The translations under genes and the position numbers were made by a program. This document shows, piece after piece, positions 45,937 to 54,416 of a stretch of 64,000 nucleotides of DNA. The notes beneath the pieces are model-generated. The model saw only the letters and a program-made list of their open reading frames with translations. It did not search any database and was not told the origin of the DNA. Location of the stretch: the NCBI RefSeq assembly GCF_043195105.1, contig NZ_JBAFWO010000001.1. One strand, 5' to 3'. Numbering within the stretch: position 1 is the first letter of the stretch; each line of letters begins with the position of its first letter. The DNA is from NCEH01 sp002257205. GTDB taxonomy: Bacteria; Pseudomonadota; Alphaproteobacteria; Rhizobiales; Xanthobacteraceae.

Positions 45937-47184
45937 ATGACTGAGACGCATCCCGCAGTGGCCAACGGCAGCTATGACGTCGAGAAGGTGCGCGCCGATT
46001 TCCGCGCGCTGTCGATGGAGGTCAACGGCCACCCCCTGAGCTATCTGGACAATGCCGCCTCGGCCCAGAAGCCGGCGCAGGTGCTGGACCGGATGCGCCA
46101 CGCCTATGAGTTCGAATATTCCAACGTCCATCGCGGCCTGCATTATCTCGCCAATGCGGCGACCGAGGCTTATGAGGGCGCGCGCGAGACCATCCGCGCC
46201 TTCTTCAATGCCGCCAGCATCGATGAAATCATCTTCACCCGCTCCGGCACCGGTTCGCTGAACACGGTGGCGAGTTCGCTCGGCCAGTCGATCCAGGCGG
46301 GCGACGAGATCGTGCTCTCCATCATGGAGCACCATTCCAATATCGTGCCCTGGAATTTCCTGCGCGAGCGCAAGGGCGCGGTGATCAAATGGGCGCCGGT
46401 GCGCGAGGACGGCTCGTTCGATTTCGAGGCGTTCGAGCAGCTGCTGACCCCGCGCACCAAGATCGTCGCCATCACCCAGATGTCGAACGTGCTCGGCACG
46501 GTGACGCCCATCAAGGAGATCGCCCGCGCCGCCCATGCGGTGGGCGCGAAAGTGGTGGTGGATGGGTGCCAGAGCGCGGTTCACATGCCGGTGGACGTGC
46601 GGGACCTCGATGTCGATTTCTTCGCCGTCACCGGCCACAAGCTCTATGGGCCGACCGGCATCGGCATTCTCTACGGCAAGCTCGATCTGCTCGCCCAGAT
46701 GCCGCCTTACGAAGGCGGCGGCGAGATGATCCGGGAAGTGAGCGAGGATCGCGTGACCTACGCCACCCCGCCGCACCGCTTCGAGGCCGGCACCCCGCCC
46801 ATCGTCCAGGCCATCGGCCTCGGCGCGGCGCTGGATTATATGAATTCGCTCGGCCGCGAGCGCATCGAGGCCCATGAGCGGGAGCTTTCCGCTTATGCCC
46901 ATGAGGTGCTCGGCGCCATGAACAGCCTGCGCATCATCGGCACGGCGGCGGGCAAGGGCGCCATCATTTCGTTCGAGATGAAGAACGCCCATCCCCATGA
47001 CGTTGCGACCGTGCTGGATCGCTATGGCGTCGCGGTGCGCGCGGGAACCCATTGCGCTCAGCCGCTTCTGGCCCGATATGAAACCACGGCCACTTGCCGG
47101 GCTTCACTCGCCCTTTACAACACGCGCGCCGATGTGGACCGCCTTGCGGCGGCCTTGCTGAAGGCGCAGGATCTGTTCGCATGA
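45937..47184 (+). CDS. sufS: Cysteine desulfurase SufS
   Basis: 415 residues, group II desulfurase delivering sulfur to SufB. LSYLDNAASAQKPAQVL, NVHRGLHYLANAAT, SIMEHHSNIVPW, PLP Lys in TGHKLYGPTGIGILYG and catalytic Cys373 in VRAGTHCAQPLLARY. The ATG at 45937 has AAGGA 9 nt before it; the frame is open back into the repeat, and that portion is not coding. Its stop overlaps the sufT start (ATGA). Confidence 0.96.
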   Translation: MTETHPAVANGSYDVEKVRADFRALSMEVNGHPLSYLDNAASAQKPAQVLDRMRHAYEFEYSNVHRGLHYLANAATEAYEGARETIRAFFNAASIDEIIFTRSGTGSLNTVASSLGQSIQAGDEIVLSIMEHHSNIVPWNFLRERKGAVIKWAPVREDGSFDFEAFEQLLTPRTKIVAITQMSNVLGTVTPIKEIARAAHAVGAKVVVDGCQSAVHMPVDVRDLDVDFFAVTGHKLYGPTGIGILYGKLDLLAQMPPYEGGGEMIREVSEDRVTYATPPHRFEAGTPPIVQAIGLGAALDYMNSLGRERIEAHERELSAYAHEVLGAMNSLRIIGTAAGKGAIISFEMKNAHPHDVATVLDRYGVAVRAGTHCAQPLLARYETTATCRASLALYNTRADVDRLAAALLKAQDLFA

Positions 47185-47555
47185 CGGAAACGGCGCTTAA
47201 CGACACCCCGAACGCCCCGGAAATCAAATCCACGATTCCGGAAGCCGAACTGGCGCGTCTCACCGACGACATCGTCGCGGCCATGAAGACCGTCTATGAC
47301 CCCGAAATCCCGGTCGACATTTACGAGCTGGGGCTGATCTACAAGGTGGATATCGCCGACGACCGCTCGGTCGCGGTCGAGATGACGCTGACCACGCCCA
47401 ATTGCCCCTCGGCTGCCGAACTGCCGGGCATGGTGGAAAACGCAGTGAACACGGTGGAGGGCATCGGCGGCGTGACGGTGGAAATCACCTTCGATCCGCC
47501 GTGGGACCAGGGCCGCATGTCGGAAGAAGCCCGCGCCACGCTGAATTTGTGGTGA
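47181..47555 (+). CDS. sufT: SUF-associated protein SufT (MIP18/DUF59)
   Basis: 124 residues. DUF59 proteins help mature Fe-S proteins. The core is VYDPEIPVDIYELGLIYKVDIADD, MTLTTPNCPSAAELP with the conserved Cys, and FDPPWDQGRMSEEAR. Overlap with sufS by 4 nt implies coupled translation. A VOC gene starts 6 nt after its stop. Confidence 0.93.
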   Translation: MTETALNDTPNAPEIKSTIPEAELARLTDDIVAAMKTVYDPEIPVDIYELGLIYKVDIADDRSVAVEMTLTTPNCPSAAELPGMVENAVNTVEGIGGVTVEITFDPPWDQGRMSEEARATLNLW

Positions 47556-47561
47556 GCGGCC

Positions 47562-48026
47562 GTGGCGGGCGATCCTCTCGCGCCGCCCGTTGCGCCCCCG
47601 GGTGCGCCTCCTCTTGCGCCGCCATTGGGGCCGGTCCTGGAGACCGGCCTTTATGTGGCGGATCTGGCGCGCGCCGCCGCTTTCTATGAAGGCGTGCTCG
47701 GCCTGTCCCCCATGCTGGCCGACGCGCGGTTCCGCGCCTATGCCCTCGGTGGTACGGTGCTGCTCCTGTTCAAGCGCGGCGCCGCGAACGAGACCGTGAC
47801 CCTGCCGGGCGGCACCATTCCGCCCCATGACGCAGCCGGCCGCGCGCATGTGGCCATCGCCATCGCCGCCGAGACGTTGGCGGACTGGCGCGCCCATCTC
47901 GCGCGCCATGCCATCCCCATCGAAGGCGAGATGGTCTGGCCCAAGGGCGGCGTGAGCCTCTATTTCCGCGACCCCGACGGCGCGCTTCTGGAGCTCGCCA
48001 CGCCGGGCCTGTGGCCGAATTATTGA
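47562..48026 (+). CDS. VOC-family (glyoxalase-like) protein
   Basis: 154 residues with a GTG start 6 nt after sufT. A Pro/Ala-rich leader (residues 5-22) precedes one glyoxalase fold: LETGLYVADLARAAAFYEGVLGLSPM, HVAIAIAAETLADWRAHL, VSLYFRDPDGALLELATPGLW. Metal-binding His and Glu positions of the family are present (HVAIAI, LLELAT). The proline-rich start is unusual, and the actual start may be further in. It could be a dioxygenase- or lyase-type enzyme; function unknown. Its place suggests co-transcription with the SUF genes. Confidence 0.8.
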   Translation: MAGDPLAPPVAPPGAPPLAPPLGPVLETGLYVADLARAAAFYEGVLGLSPMLADARFRAYALGGTVLLLFKRGAANETVTLPGGTIPPHDAAGRAHVAIAIAAETLADWRAHLARHAIPIEGEMVWPKGGVSLYFRDPDGALLELATPGLWPNY

Positions 48027-48130
48027 TGCAGGCCGCGCCCGGCGGAATAGGTCCGATCGCTATTCAGCGGCGTGGTGGATGGTCGAGGCGCCTGAGGTTG
48101 GGTGCGCGCGATTGTCTTTCTTTCACCGGT

Positions 48131-48240
48131 CGTCATGGCCGGGCCTGTCCCGGCCATCCATGCCGGGCTGCCCGTGTGTGCCTTGAAAGACCGGTGCCAG
48201 CGGTGCCGCGTGGATGCACGGGACAAGCCCGTGCATGACG
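48131..48240. repeat. Intergenic palindromic repeat, second family
   Basis: Ends CGTCATGGCCGGGCCTGTCC and GGGACAAGCCCGTGCATGACG point at each other around GGATG-type inner arms. This resembles the widespread CGTCATGCCCGGGCTTG-type repeats of Hyphomicrobiales genomes. No gene lies in 48027-48399. Confidence 0.75.
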
Positions 48241-48399
48241 ATGTCTCCCGCGACGATGGCAAGCCGTGAATGTCGATCGGTCCCGGAATCATCCGCGTCG
48301 CCGAAGAGTTGGCCGAACGTTCGCCCGAAATGCCGGTTTGGTCCGCCGCAAGGGCGCGGTAAAGCGTCACGAAACCCCTGTTCGTCCGCGCTAAGTCAT

Positions 48400-48415
48400 T
48401 GTTTCACGTGAAACA
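48400..48415. other. parS centromere site (ParB binding)
   Basis: TGTTTCACGTGAAACA is a perfect 16-nt palindrome identical to the parS sequence known from Caulobacter and closely matching that of Bacillus. It is in a non-coding position, 5 nt from the 3' end of the FNT gene. ParB loads at such sites for chromosome segregation, and they cluster near the origin. Confidence 0.9.
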
Positions 48416-48419
48416 TTTT

Positions 48420-49346
48420 TCAAACCTTGGGGCGCCCGGCCGTGCGTGCAGGCGGTTTTCCCGCCCCCTCGTCCTTCATTTCGTCCTTCACCTGCCCATA
48501 GGCCAGCAAGGCGAACAGGGCCGATCCGCCGATCACATTGCCGATCAGCAAAGGCAGGATGAACCCACCCAGCGCTTTGCCGAGGCCGATTTCGCCCCGC
48601 GCCGCGAGATAGAAAATCTCCACCGATCCCGAGACCACATGGGACAGCTGAAGCAGCGAGATCAGCCCCGTCAGCGCAACGATGATGATGACGCGCGAAT
48701 GCTCCGCGCTCGGCAAAAGCCAGGCCACGGTTGCAATCAGCCAGCCGGCGACGATGCCGCGCAGCAGGGCATCAATAGGGGTAAGCGTCGCAAGCTCGCG
48801 CGAAATGGCGAGGATCGCTTCATCGATCTCGGCCGGCAGGATCAAGCGGGTGGAGAGCAGGGCGGCGAAGATCGCCGTGCCAACCATATTGGCGGCGAAC
48901 ACCACGGCCCAGATGCGCGCCAGCGCCGCCAGCGCGGCGCGCGTGGGCTCCGCCAGAACGGGCAGGACGGCGGTCAGCGTGATTTCCGTAAACAGCTGAT
49001 AACGCCCGAGAATCACGATCAGGAAGCCGAGCGAATAACCGATGCTCTCGATGATTGGGCGCCACGGCGCATCGGGCAGATGGGCATGCAGGGCCGCCTC
49101 GGCCACCACCGAAAAGCCGATGGACAGCCCGGCCGCGAGCCCCGACCACCACAGGCTCGCCACCGGCCGGCGCAATTCGTCCACCCCTTCGCGCCGGATC
49201 ACCTCATAGACCGCCAGCGGGCGCAGGTTGCGATGCTCCTCCACCTGCGCATGCTCCTGCGCGGAGAGATCCTTGGGCGCATCCTCCTCCAGGGTGTGAC
49301 CCTCGGCCGGGTCCTCTAACCCCTCCGCCGTCGTGCGTCCCGCCAT
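48420..49346 (-). CDS. Formate/nitrite-transporter family (FNT) membrane protein
   Basis: 308 residues: an acidic cytoplasmic N-terminus of about 80 residues, then six predicted helices of the FocA/NirC fold (YfdC-like branch). Segments such as ASLWWSGLAAGLSIGFSVVAEAALHAHL, GFLIVILGRYQLFTEITL and GNVIGGSALFALLAYGQV fit the family. The ATG at 49346 has AGGAGG 7 nt upstream. It may carry a small monovalent anion; with the oxalate/formate genes 30 kb away, formate is a natural thought but is unproven. Confidence 0.85.
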   Translation of the reverse strand: MAGRTTAEGLEDPAEGHTLEEDAPKDLSAQEHAQVEEHRNLRPLAVYEVIRREGVDELRRPVASLWWSGLAAGLSIGFSVVAEAALHAHLPDAPWRPIIESIGYSLGFLIVILGRYQLFTEITLTAVLPVLAEPTRAALAALARIWAVVFAANMVGTAIFAALLSTRLILPAEIDEAILAISRELATLTPIDALLRGIVAGWLIATVAWLLPSAEHSRVIIIVALTGLISLLQLSHVVSGSVEIFYLAARGEIGLGKALGGFILPLLIGNVIGGSALFALLAYGQVKDEMKDEGAGKPPARTAGRPKV

Positions 49347-49521
49347 GCCAGGCCTCCTATTGCCAAGCTGAACGCCGCAGCCCGGTTTCGGTTGCATGGC
49401 GGTCCTCCGCCGTCCACGCGCAAGGCCCACATGCGAAGCCCTTGCCGGGAGCGTCGGGGTACCCCATTTTAGATGCACTTATCCGCCGGCCTTGAACCGG
49501 CGTGGTTTGGAGTTGTGAAGA

Positions 49522-49908
49522 ATGGCTGCCCCTCGTCCCCGCCCGCCCGTCATGCGCATCACCGATGCCGCCGCCGAACGCATTCGCCAGATCATGGCGC
49601 GCTCGGAACCGCCGGCCGAAGCCGTACGCGTGGGGGTCAAGAACGGCGGATGCGCCGGCATGTCCTATACCCTTGATTACGCGCCCGAAATCACCCCGCG
49701 CGACGAGGTGGTGGAGGACAAGGGCGTGAAGGTGATCGTCGATCCCAAGGCGATCCTGTTCCTGCTGGGCACCGAGATGGATTATAAGACCGACAAGATG
49801 TCGGCGCAGTTTGTGTTCAACAATCCGAACCAGACCTCGGCCTGCGGCTGCGGCGAGTCGGTGGCGATTACGCCCGTCACCACCGAGCAATTGGAAGGCC
49901 GCGCCTGA
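49522..49908 (+). CDS. sufA: A-type iron-sulfur carrier (SufA/IscA family)
   Basis: 128 residues. It hands clusters from SufBCD to target proteins. The three family cysteines are present: VKNGGCAGMSY and SACGCGES. MRITDAAAERIRQIM opens the domain after about 10 extra residues. GGAG lies 9 nt before the ATG. It is near but separate from the SUF operon (the FNT gene lies between, in the opposite direction), so it needs its own promoter. Confidence 0.9.
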   Translation: MAAPRPRPPVMRITDAAAERIRQIMARSEPPAEAVRVGVKNGGCAGMSYTLDYAPEITPRDEVVEDKGVKVIVDPKAILFLLGTEMDYKTDKMSAQFVFNNPNQTSACGCGESVAITPVTTEQLEGRA

Positions 49909-49978
49909 AGCGCCAGCGCGCCACCACTGGAATGGTTGTCGGCACGCAAGCTCTCGCATAAGGTCCGCGCAGTTGAAG

Positions 49979-50063
49979 GCGGACGTGGCGGAATCGGTAG
50001 ACGCACGAGACTTAAAATCTTGCGCCGCAAGGCGTGCGGGTTCGAGTCCCGCCGTCCGCACCA
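49979..50063 (+). tRNA. tRNA-Leu (anticodon UAA)
   Basis: 85 nt including an encoded CCA. Acceptor GCGGACG pairs with CGTCCGC; the anticodon stem CGAGA/TCTTG holds loop CTTAAAA with anticodon TAA; a long variable arm (GCGCCGCAAGGCGT) and T-arm GGTTCGAGTCCC are class II features of leucine tRNAs. Confidence 0.96.
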
Positions 50064-50101
50064 GTCCGGTCCTGAAGGCAGTCGTGAGACGGCGGCGGGC
50101 T

Positions 50102-50728
50102 TCAGCGCTTGCGAAAAATCACCGACAGATTGTTCGCGGGCATGTCGTGGACCTGGTCCAGATCGAAGCCCAGGTCGTGCGCGCGCTGCACCACATCTTC
50201 CAGATCGCGGACGCCCCATTGCGGATTTTCTGCCCGGAGCCGCGCGTCGAAAGCTTCATTGCCGGGCGAGGTGTGCCGTCCCTCCCGGCGATAGGGACCG
50301 TAGAGAAACAGGATGCCGCCTGGCGCGACGACCGTGCCCGCGCCGCGCAACAAGGCCTGCGTCGCCGAGGGCGGGGCGATGTGAATCATGTTGATGCACA
50401 CCACGGCCGCCACGTTCTCGGCCGGCCAGACCGCATCGTGGACGTCGAGAGGGCAGGGCGCATCGACGTTGGGCAGGGGTGTCTGCCCAAGCCGGATCGC
50501 GATGGATTTCAACGCACCTGCATCCCGCTCGGTCGGCCGCCAGCGGATGTGCGGCATCGCCTGGGCGAAATGAAGCACATGCTGCCCGGTGCCGCTGCTG
50601 ACCTCCAGCACTTCGCCCTGCGCAGGTAACAGGCGCGTGAGAAACTGAGCGATCGGTCCCTTGTTTCGTTCCGCCGATGGACTGACGATCAGGCCGTCGG
50701 CCAGCATTTCCACGGGTTCGCAGCGCAT
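50102..50728 (-). CDS. DUF938 SAM-dependent methyltransferase-like protein
   Basis: 208 residues with a Rossmann methyltransferase fold: SPSAERNKGPIAQFL, motif I EVLEVSSGTGQHVLHF, AVVCINMIHIAPPSA, GGILFLYGPYRREGRHTSPGNEAFD and the C-terminal NNLSVIFRKR. DUF938 proteins are common and uncharacterised. The start is uncertain: 50728 gives the usual family length; an ATG at 50803 with AAGGA would add 25 residues. Just downstream of a decayed flavodoxin gene on the same strand and convergent with the tRNA. Confidence 0.85.
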   Translation of the reverse strand: MRCEPVEMLADGLIVSPSAERNKGPIAQFLTRLLPAQGEVLEVSSGTGQHVLHFAQAMPHIRWRPTERDAGALKSIAIRLGQTPLPNVDAPCPLDVHDAVWPAENVAAVVCINMIHIAPPSATQALLRGAGTVVAPGGILFLYGPYRREGRHTSPGNEAFDARLRAENPQWGVRDLEDVVQRAHDLGFDLDQVHDMPANNLSVIFRKR

Positions 50729-50867
50729 TTCAGTTCCGTCCTCAAATCGCGGCCCATTCGGCGCGTTGACCAGCCACATTTCGTCGAAACTGCGGAAGCT
50801 CATGGCTTCCTTGATCCGGCGCTTCTCCCGCTGCTTCTCGATAGCGACCGCCCGTCCGCGATCGCCC

Positions 50868-51302
50868 GCTGTGCATCCAGGCATAGCTCGCGAGAGCAAG
50901 ATACTTCCCGAGATACACGGTCTCCCGTCGCGCGTTCAGCCGATACTGGCTCGCGCGCCGGAATTGGTCAAACCAGCGGCGATTTTGTCTTTCCAAAGAT
51001 AGCCTCCAGCCGGCAGCACTTTTGAGGTCGCTTCCTGGAATGCTTTGAACGACGCCGAGGCCGCACCATATAGGTCGGCGCGCCGAAAATGATCGCGTAC
51101 GCGGCATTGAGATCATCCCAGCGCTGCGGCGCTTCTTCGAGGGAAAGGAGCGGAGGACTGGAGCCGCGAGCCGCCAGCACCCCTTCCGCCACCCCACCGC
51201 TTTCCGAGCGGTGTGGCCATAGCCCGAATGATAGACGATCGCGATGCGGATACTGTCCTCCGCGTGCGCACAATAGGGACTGTTTTCTTCGATGTTGCTC
51301 AC
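50868..51302 (-). pseudogene. Decayed flavodoxin/NADPH-dependent FMN reductase (WrbA-like)
   Basis: Three consecutive frames together spell one protein: RIAIVYHSGYGHTAR (frame 1), then VAEGVLAARGSSPPLLSLEE and DDLNAAYAIIFGAPTYM (frame 2), then ASASFKAFQEATSKVLPAGG and YLWKDKIAAGLTNSGA (frame 3, ends in a stop). The last part, RRETVYLGKYLALASYAW, returns to frame 1 after a deletion of the family's middle third. At least two frameshifts and a deletion, so no working enzyme. GTG start at 51302. Confidence 0.88.
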
Positions 51303-51318
51303 TAACGTCGATGCGTGA

Positions 51319-52092
51319 TCAGAGGCCGAGTTTCAGCCCTGACAATTGTTCGCAGATCTCGATCAACTGCTCCTGCAGGTCGGTATCCCGGCAGGCTGGA
51401 TGAATCTCGCGGGGCTGCATGTGATAGAAATAGCGCCCCGTCACCGTCGCGGCCGGATCGTCGCTGACTGCAAGCCAGGCCTGTGTCCGGTGGGCCTGGT
51501 CGAGATCATCGGACGCACCCGGACCGCCCATGCGTGTTGCCACCCAGCCCGGCTCCAGAGCGTTCGACAGGGCATCCGGCCAACGGCGGGCAACGGCAAA
51601 GGCCAAAAGCACATCGTGCAGCTTGCTTTCCGAGTAGGCCTGCATGCCGTCCCACCGACGTTTCGTCCAGGTGACGTCCTCAAGATCGGACGACGCGCTG
51701 CGGTGCAGGCCAGAACTGAGATAGACAAGCCGCTCCGGCCTTTCCATCAGCGCCGTGAGAATGAACGGCGCCAGGGTGTTAATGGCGAAGACATGGGGCA
51801 ACCCATCACTGGTCTCGATGCGACGCGCCTCGCGATAGCCAATGGCGACATTGTGGATGACCGCATCATAGGGGCCATGCCGGTTGGCACTCTCGGCAAG
51901 CCTCCTAGTGGCGCGAATGGTCGAGACGTCGCCCCCGACCACCGCATGTGCCGCAGGCAGCGCGTCCACGGCGGTCTTGGCGCGCTCGTCGTTTCGTGCG
52001 TGCAGGACGACTTCGTGGCCTTCCTCCGCCAGCAACGAGGCCGTCATGAACCCAAGGCCGGTCGAGGAACCGGTGATGAATATGCGTGCCAA
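51319..52092 (-). CDS. Short-chain dehydrogenase/reductase
   Basis: 257 residues. NAD(P)-binding TGSSTGLG at residues 7-14, NHNVAIG-type segment (IHNVAIGYREA), catalytic Ser near VYLSSGLHRSA and YxxxK in YSESKLHDV. The C-terminal third (AHRTQAWLAVSDDPAATVTGRYFYHMQ) follows the extended oxidoreductase subgroup. Substrate unknown. It is downstream of the MFS exporter gene on the same strand by 42 nt, so probably co-transcribed with it. Confidence 0.85.
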   Translation of the reverse strand: MARIFITGSSTGLGFMTASLLAEEGHEVVLHARNDERAKTAVDALPAAHAVVGGDVSTIRATRRLAESANRHGPYDAVIHNVAIGYREARRIETSDGLPHVFAINTLAPFILTALMERPERLVYLSSGLHRSASSDLEDVTWTKRRWDGMQAYSESKLHDVLLAFAVARRWPDALSNALEPGWVATRMGGPGASDDLDQAHRTQAWLAVSDDPAATVTGRYFYHMQPREIHPACRDTDLQEQLIEICEQLSGLKLGL

Positions 52093-52134
52093 TGATCTTC
52101 TCCTTGGCGTGTTGAATCTTGCTTTGCTGGGGGG

Positions 52135-53361
52135 TCATTTCGGCGCGTGTTTCAGCGCGATCAGCAGCGCGGGAATGCCGATGACCGCTGAGATCGGCAT
52201 GATCGACCACGGTCCCGCGTGATCGACGATCACCCCTCCGACCAGCGCACCCGCCGCTATCGCGCCGTTATAGGCGGAAACGTAGAGCGAGGACGGCGCC
52301 TCCGGTCCGTCCAGATGGGCTGCCGCCTTGAATACCCAGGTCTGCATGAGAACCGGCAAGGCAGTATAAGCCGCGCCCCAGATGAGGAGCAGGGCAATAA
52401 CAAGCCCCTGGTTCGCGCCGGCAAAGGTGAGAGCGGCAAAGCTGGCGATCAGGACGATCATCGTGACGAAGAGCGTTGGCCGATAGCCACGCGCCATGAT
52501 CGGCGCGACGCCAAAATTGCCGGCCAGCCCCGCGGCGCCGTAGGCCAGCAGCAGGCCGCCGATCCATGAGGTCTGAAAGCCCGTCACCTGCTCGAGGAAC
52601 GGCGCGATGTAGGTGAAGGCAAGGAAATTCGCCGTCATGATCAGTGCCGTCACACAGACCGCCGCGCGCAGGGGCCTTTCCCGCCATGCCTCGGCGACCG
52701 TGCAGTGATTGCCGTCATGGCTCGCGGCAAGATCGGGCAGGGTCAGCCACATCTTGATGAAGACGGCGAAGGAGAGGATCGCGAGCACGACGAAGACGAT
52801 GCGCCAGCCGGCATAATTGCCCAGGAAGGTGCCTGCGGGAATGCCGAGCACGGAGGCGAGCGCCAGGCCGCCATAGACCGCTGACGTGGCCCGAACAGCG
52901 TGTTTCTCGGGAACGATCCGCACCGCCATGCTGGCCGCCGTCGACCAGAAGATGCCGATGGCAGCGGCGACGATCAACCGGCTTGCCAAGAGCATCGGAT
53001 AGCTCTGGGAAAAGTATGTAAGGACGTTGCCGAGGGTGCAGGCCAGAAGAAGGCTGAGCATCAACCACTTGCGGTTCCAGCGCCGGGTGGCGGCCGTGAG
53101 CGGCGTCGCCGCCATCGCAACGAGCAGGGCAAACCCTGTGACGAGGAAACCGGCTTGTCCGAGCGACACACCGACGCCTTCCGCCATCTGGGGCAGGATG
53201 CCGATGGGCATCAATTCCGTGCTGACGAAGGCAAATGTTCCCAGTGAGAGGGCAATAACGGCAAGCGCTTCGGCCAGAGGCGAGCGCCGTTTGATTTCAC
53301 CTATAAAGGCGCTCGTGGGGGTGGGCTCTCCCTGATGCTGATGAATAGCGTGTTCAGCCAT
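52135..53361 (-). CDS. MFS exporter (DHA1, AraJ/sugar-efflux-like)
   Basis: 408 residues with 12 predicted helices. FVSTELMPIGILPQMAEGVGVSLGQAG is the hallmark of the AraJ/YdhP-type DHA1 exporters, and ASRLIVAAAIGIFWSTAASMA and GIPAGTFLGNYAGWR also fit. Probably drug or sugar export. It diverges from a LysR gene over 134 nt, which suggests LysR controls it together with the SDR gene that follows. Confidence 0.88.
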   Translation of the reverse strand: MAEHAIHQHQGEPTPTSAFIGEIKRRSPLAEALAVIALSLGTFAFVSTELMPIGILPQMAEGVGVSLGQAGFLVTGFALLVAMAATPLTAATRRWNRKWLMLSLLLACTLGNVLTYFSQSYPMLLASRLIVAAAIGIFWSTAASMAVRIVPEKHAVRATSAVYGGLALASVLGIPAGTFLGNYAGWRIVFVVLAILSFAVFIKMWLTLPDLAASHDGNHCTVAEAWRERPLRAAVCVTALIMTANFLAFTYIAPFLEQVTGFQTSWIGGLLLAYGAAGLAGNFGVAPIMARGYRPTLFVTMIVLIASFAALTFAGANQGLVIALLLIWGAAYTALPVLMQTWVFKAAAHLDGPEAPSSLYVSAYNGAIAAGALVGGVIVDHAGPWSIMPISAVIGIPALLIALKHAPK

Positions 53362-53438
53362 GTCAAATCTCCGGTTTGGGTTTGACCAAACATGCCGGAG
53401 AATTATTGGTGCTCATAACGTCGATTTGTCGTATAAAT

Positions 53439-53455
53439 CATGACTGAAAGTCATG
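53439..53455. promoter_or_regulatory. Inverted repeat in the MFS/LysR divergent promoter
   Basis: CATGACT-GAA-AGTCATG, perfect 7-nt arms, 40 nt before the LysR start. A second palindrome GTTTGG-N6-CCAAAC lies close to the MFS start. Either could be the LysR binding site. Confidence 0.5.
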
Positions 53456-53495
53456 TATCGCCTGATATGCGCCGGAGACATCCAGGGAGTCGAGG

Positions 53496-54416
53496 ATGAA
53501 TTTTGACGGTCGTATCCTGTCCGGCGTTGGCGTGCTGGCTGCTGTTGTCGAAAGAGGCACGTTTGCAGGTGCAAGCGAGATGCTCGGTCTCACCCCGTCC
53601 GGGGTCAGCCGGTCGATTTCGCGGCTGGAAAACCGGCTGGGTATCCGGCTGTTCGACAGGACGACCAGATCGCTGCACCTGACCGATGAGGGCATGCGGT
53701 TCTACGAGGCCGTCGTCTCGCATCTGGAAGGTATCGAAGAAGCGGCGGGCGCCGCATCCGGGGCCGCCAGCGCGGTACGTGGCCGTTTGCGGGTCAATGT
53801 CGATCCGTTCTTTTCCGGGCTGGTGCTGGCGCCGCATCTCGGCAGTTTTTTAGAGCGTTACCCCGAGTTGCAGATCGAGATTCACACCCGCGATGATGTT
53901 GGCGATCTGGTCTCGGAAGGCATGGACGTCGCTGTCCGCTTCGGACCACAGCCGTCGTCGTCGCTGATTTCACGGCTCCTGCTGGAGACGCGCATCCTGA
54001 CGGTGGTGGCGCCTTCCTATCTCGAAGCACACGGCAAGCCGAAACGGCCGGAGGATCTCTCCGATCACGCCTGCATCCAATTCCGCAATCCTCTGACGGG
54101 GCGGCCCTTCGAATGGGAATTCCAGCGCGACAAGCAGATCCTGCCTGTCCCGACGAGTGGTCCGCTCCTGCTGACGGATGTCAACACCATGCTGCAGGCC
54201 TGTCTCGCAGGAGTCGGTGTGGCGCAGGTCATGTCCCTGGGCATCGGGCACTGGATCGCAAGCGGCGCGCTGGTCGATCTCTTTCCTGACTGGCCGGATG
54301 AGACATTTCCGCTTTTTGCCATTCACCCATCCCGTCGCCACCCGGCGGCCAAGGTCCGCGCCTTCCTGGATTTCTGCGCCGAACTCGCGGGGAATGAACC
54401 GCCGAGCGTAAGTTAG
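53496..54416 (+). CDS. LysR-family transcriptional regulator
   Basis: 306 residues. N-terminal HTH (AVVERGTFAGASEMLGLTPSGVSRSISRLENRLGIRLFDRTTRSLHLTDEG in segments) and a substrate-binding domain (GRLRVNVDPFFSGLVLAPHLGSFLERYPEL, GMDVAVRFG, CLAGVGVAQVM). Subgroup of DsdC/PA-type regulators beside oxidoreductases and exporters. Adjacent divergent MFS-SDR pair is the likely target. Confidence 0.92.
   Translation: MNFDGRILSGVGVLAAVVERGTFAGASEMLGLTPSGVSRSISRLENRLGIRLFDRTTRSLHLTDEGMRFYEAVVSHLEGIEEAAGAASGAASAVRGRLRVNVDPFFSGLVLAPHLGSFLERYPELQIEIHTRDDVGDLVSEGMDVAVRFGPQPSSSLISRLLLETRILTVVAPSYLEAHGKPKRPEDLSDHACIQFRNPLTGRPFEWEFQRDKQILPVPTSGPLLLTDVNTMLQACLAGVGVAQVMSLGIGHWIASGALVDLFPDWPDETFPLFAIHPSRRHPAAKVRAFLDFCAELAGNEPPSVS

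Noticed and set aside
49979..50063. Complete genomic island with attL/attR at tRNA-Leu
   Set aside because: No second copy of the tRNA 3' end and no integrase were seen within the window, so only a possible boundary is claimed.
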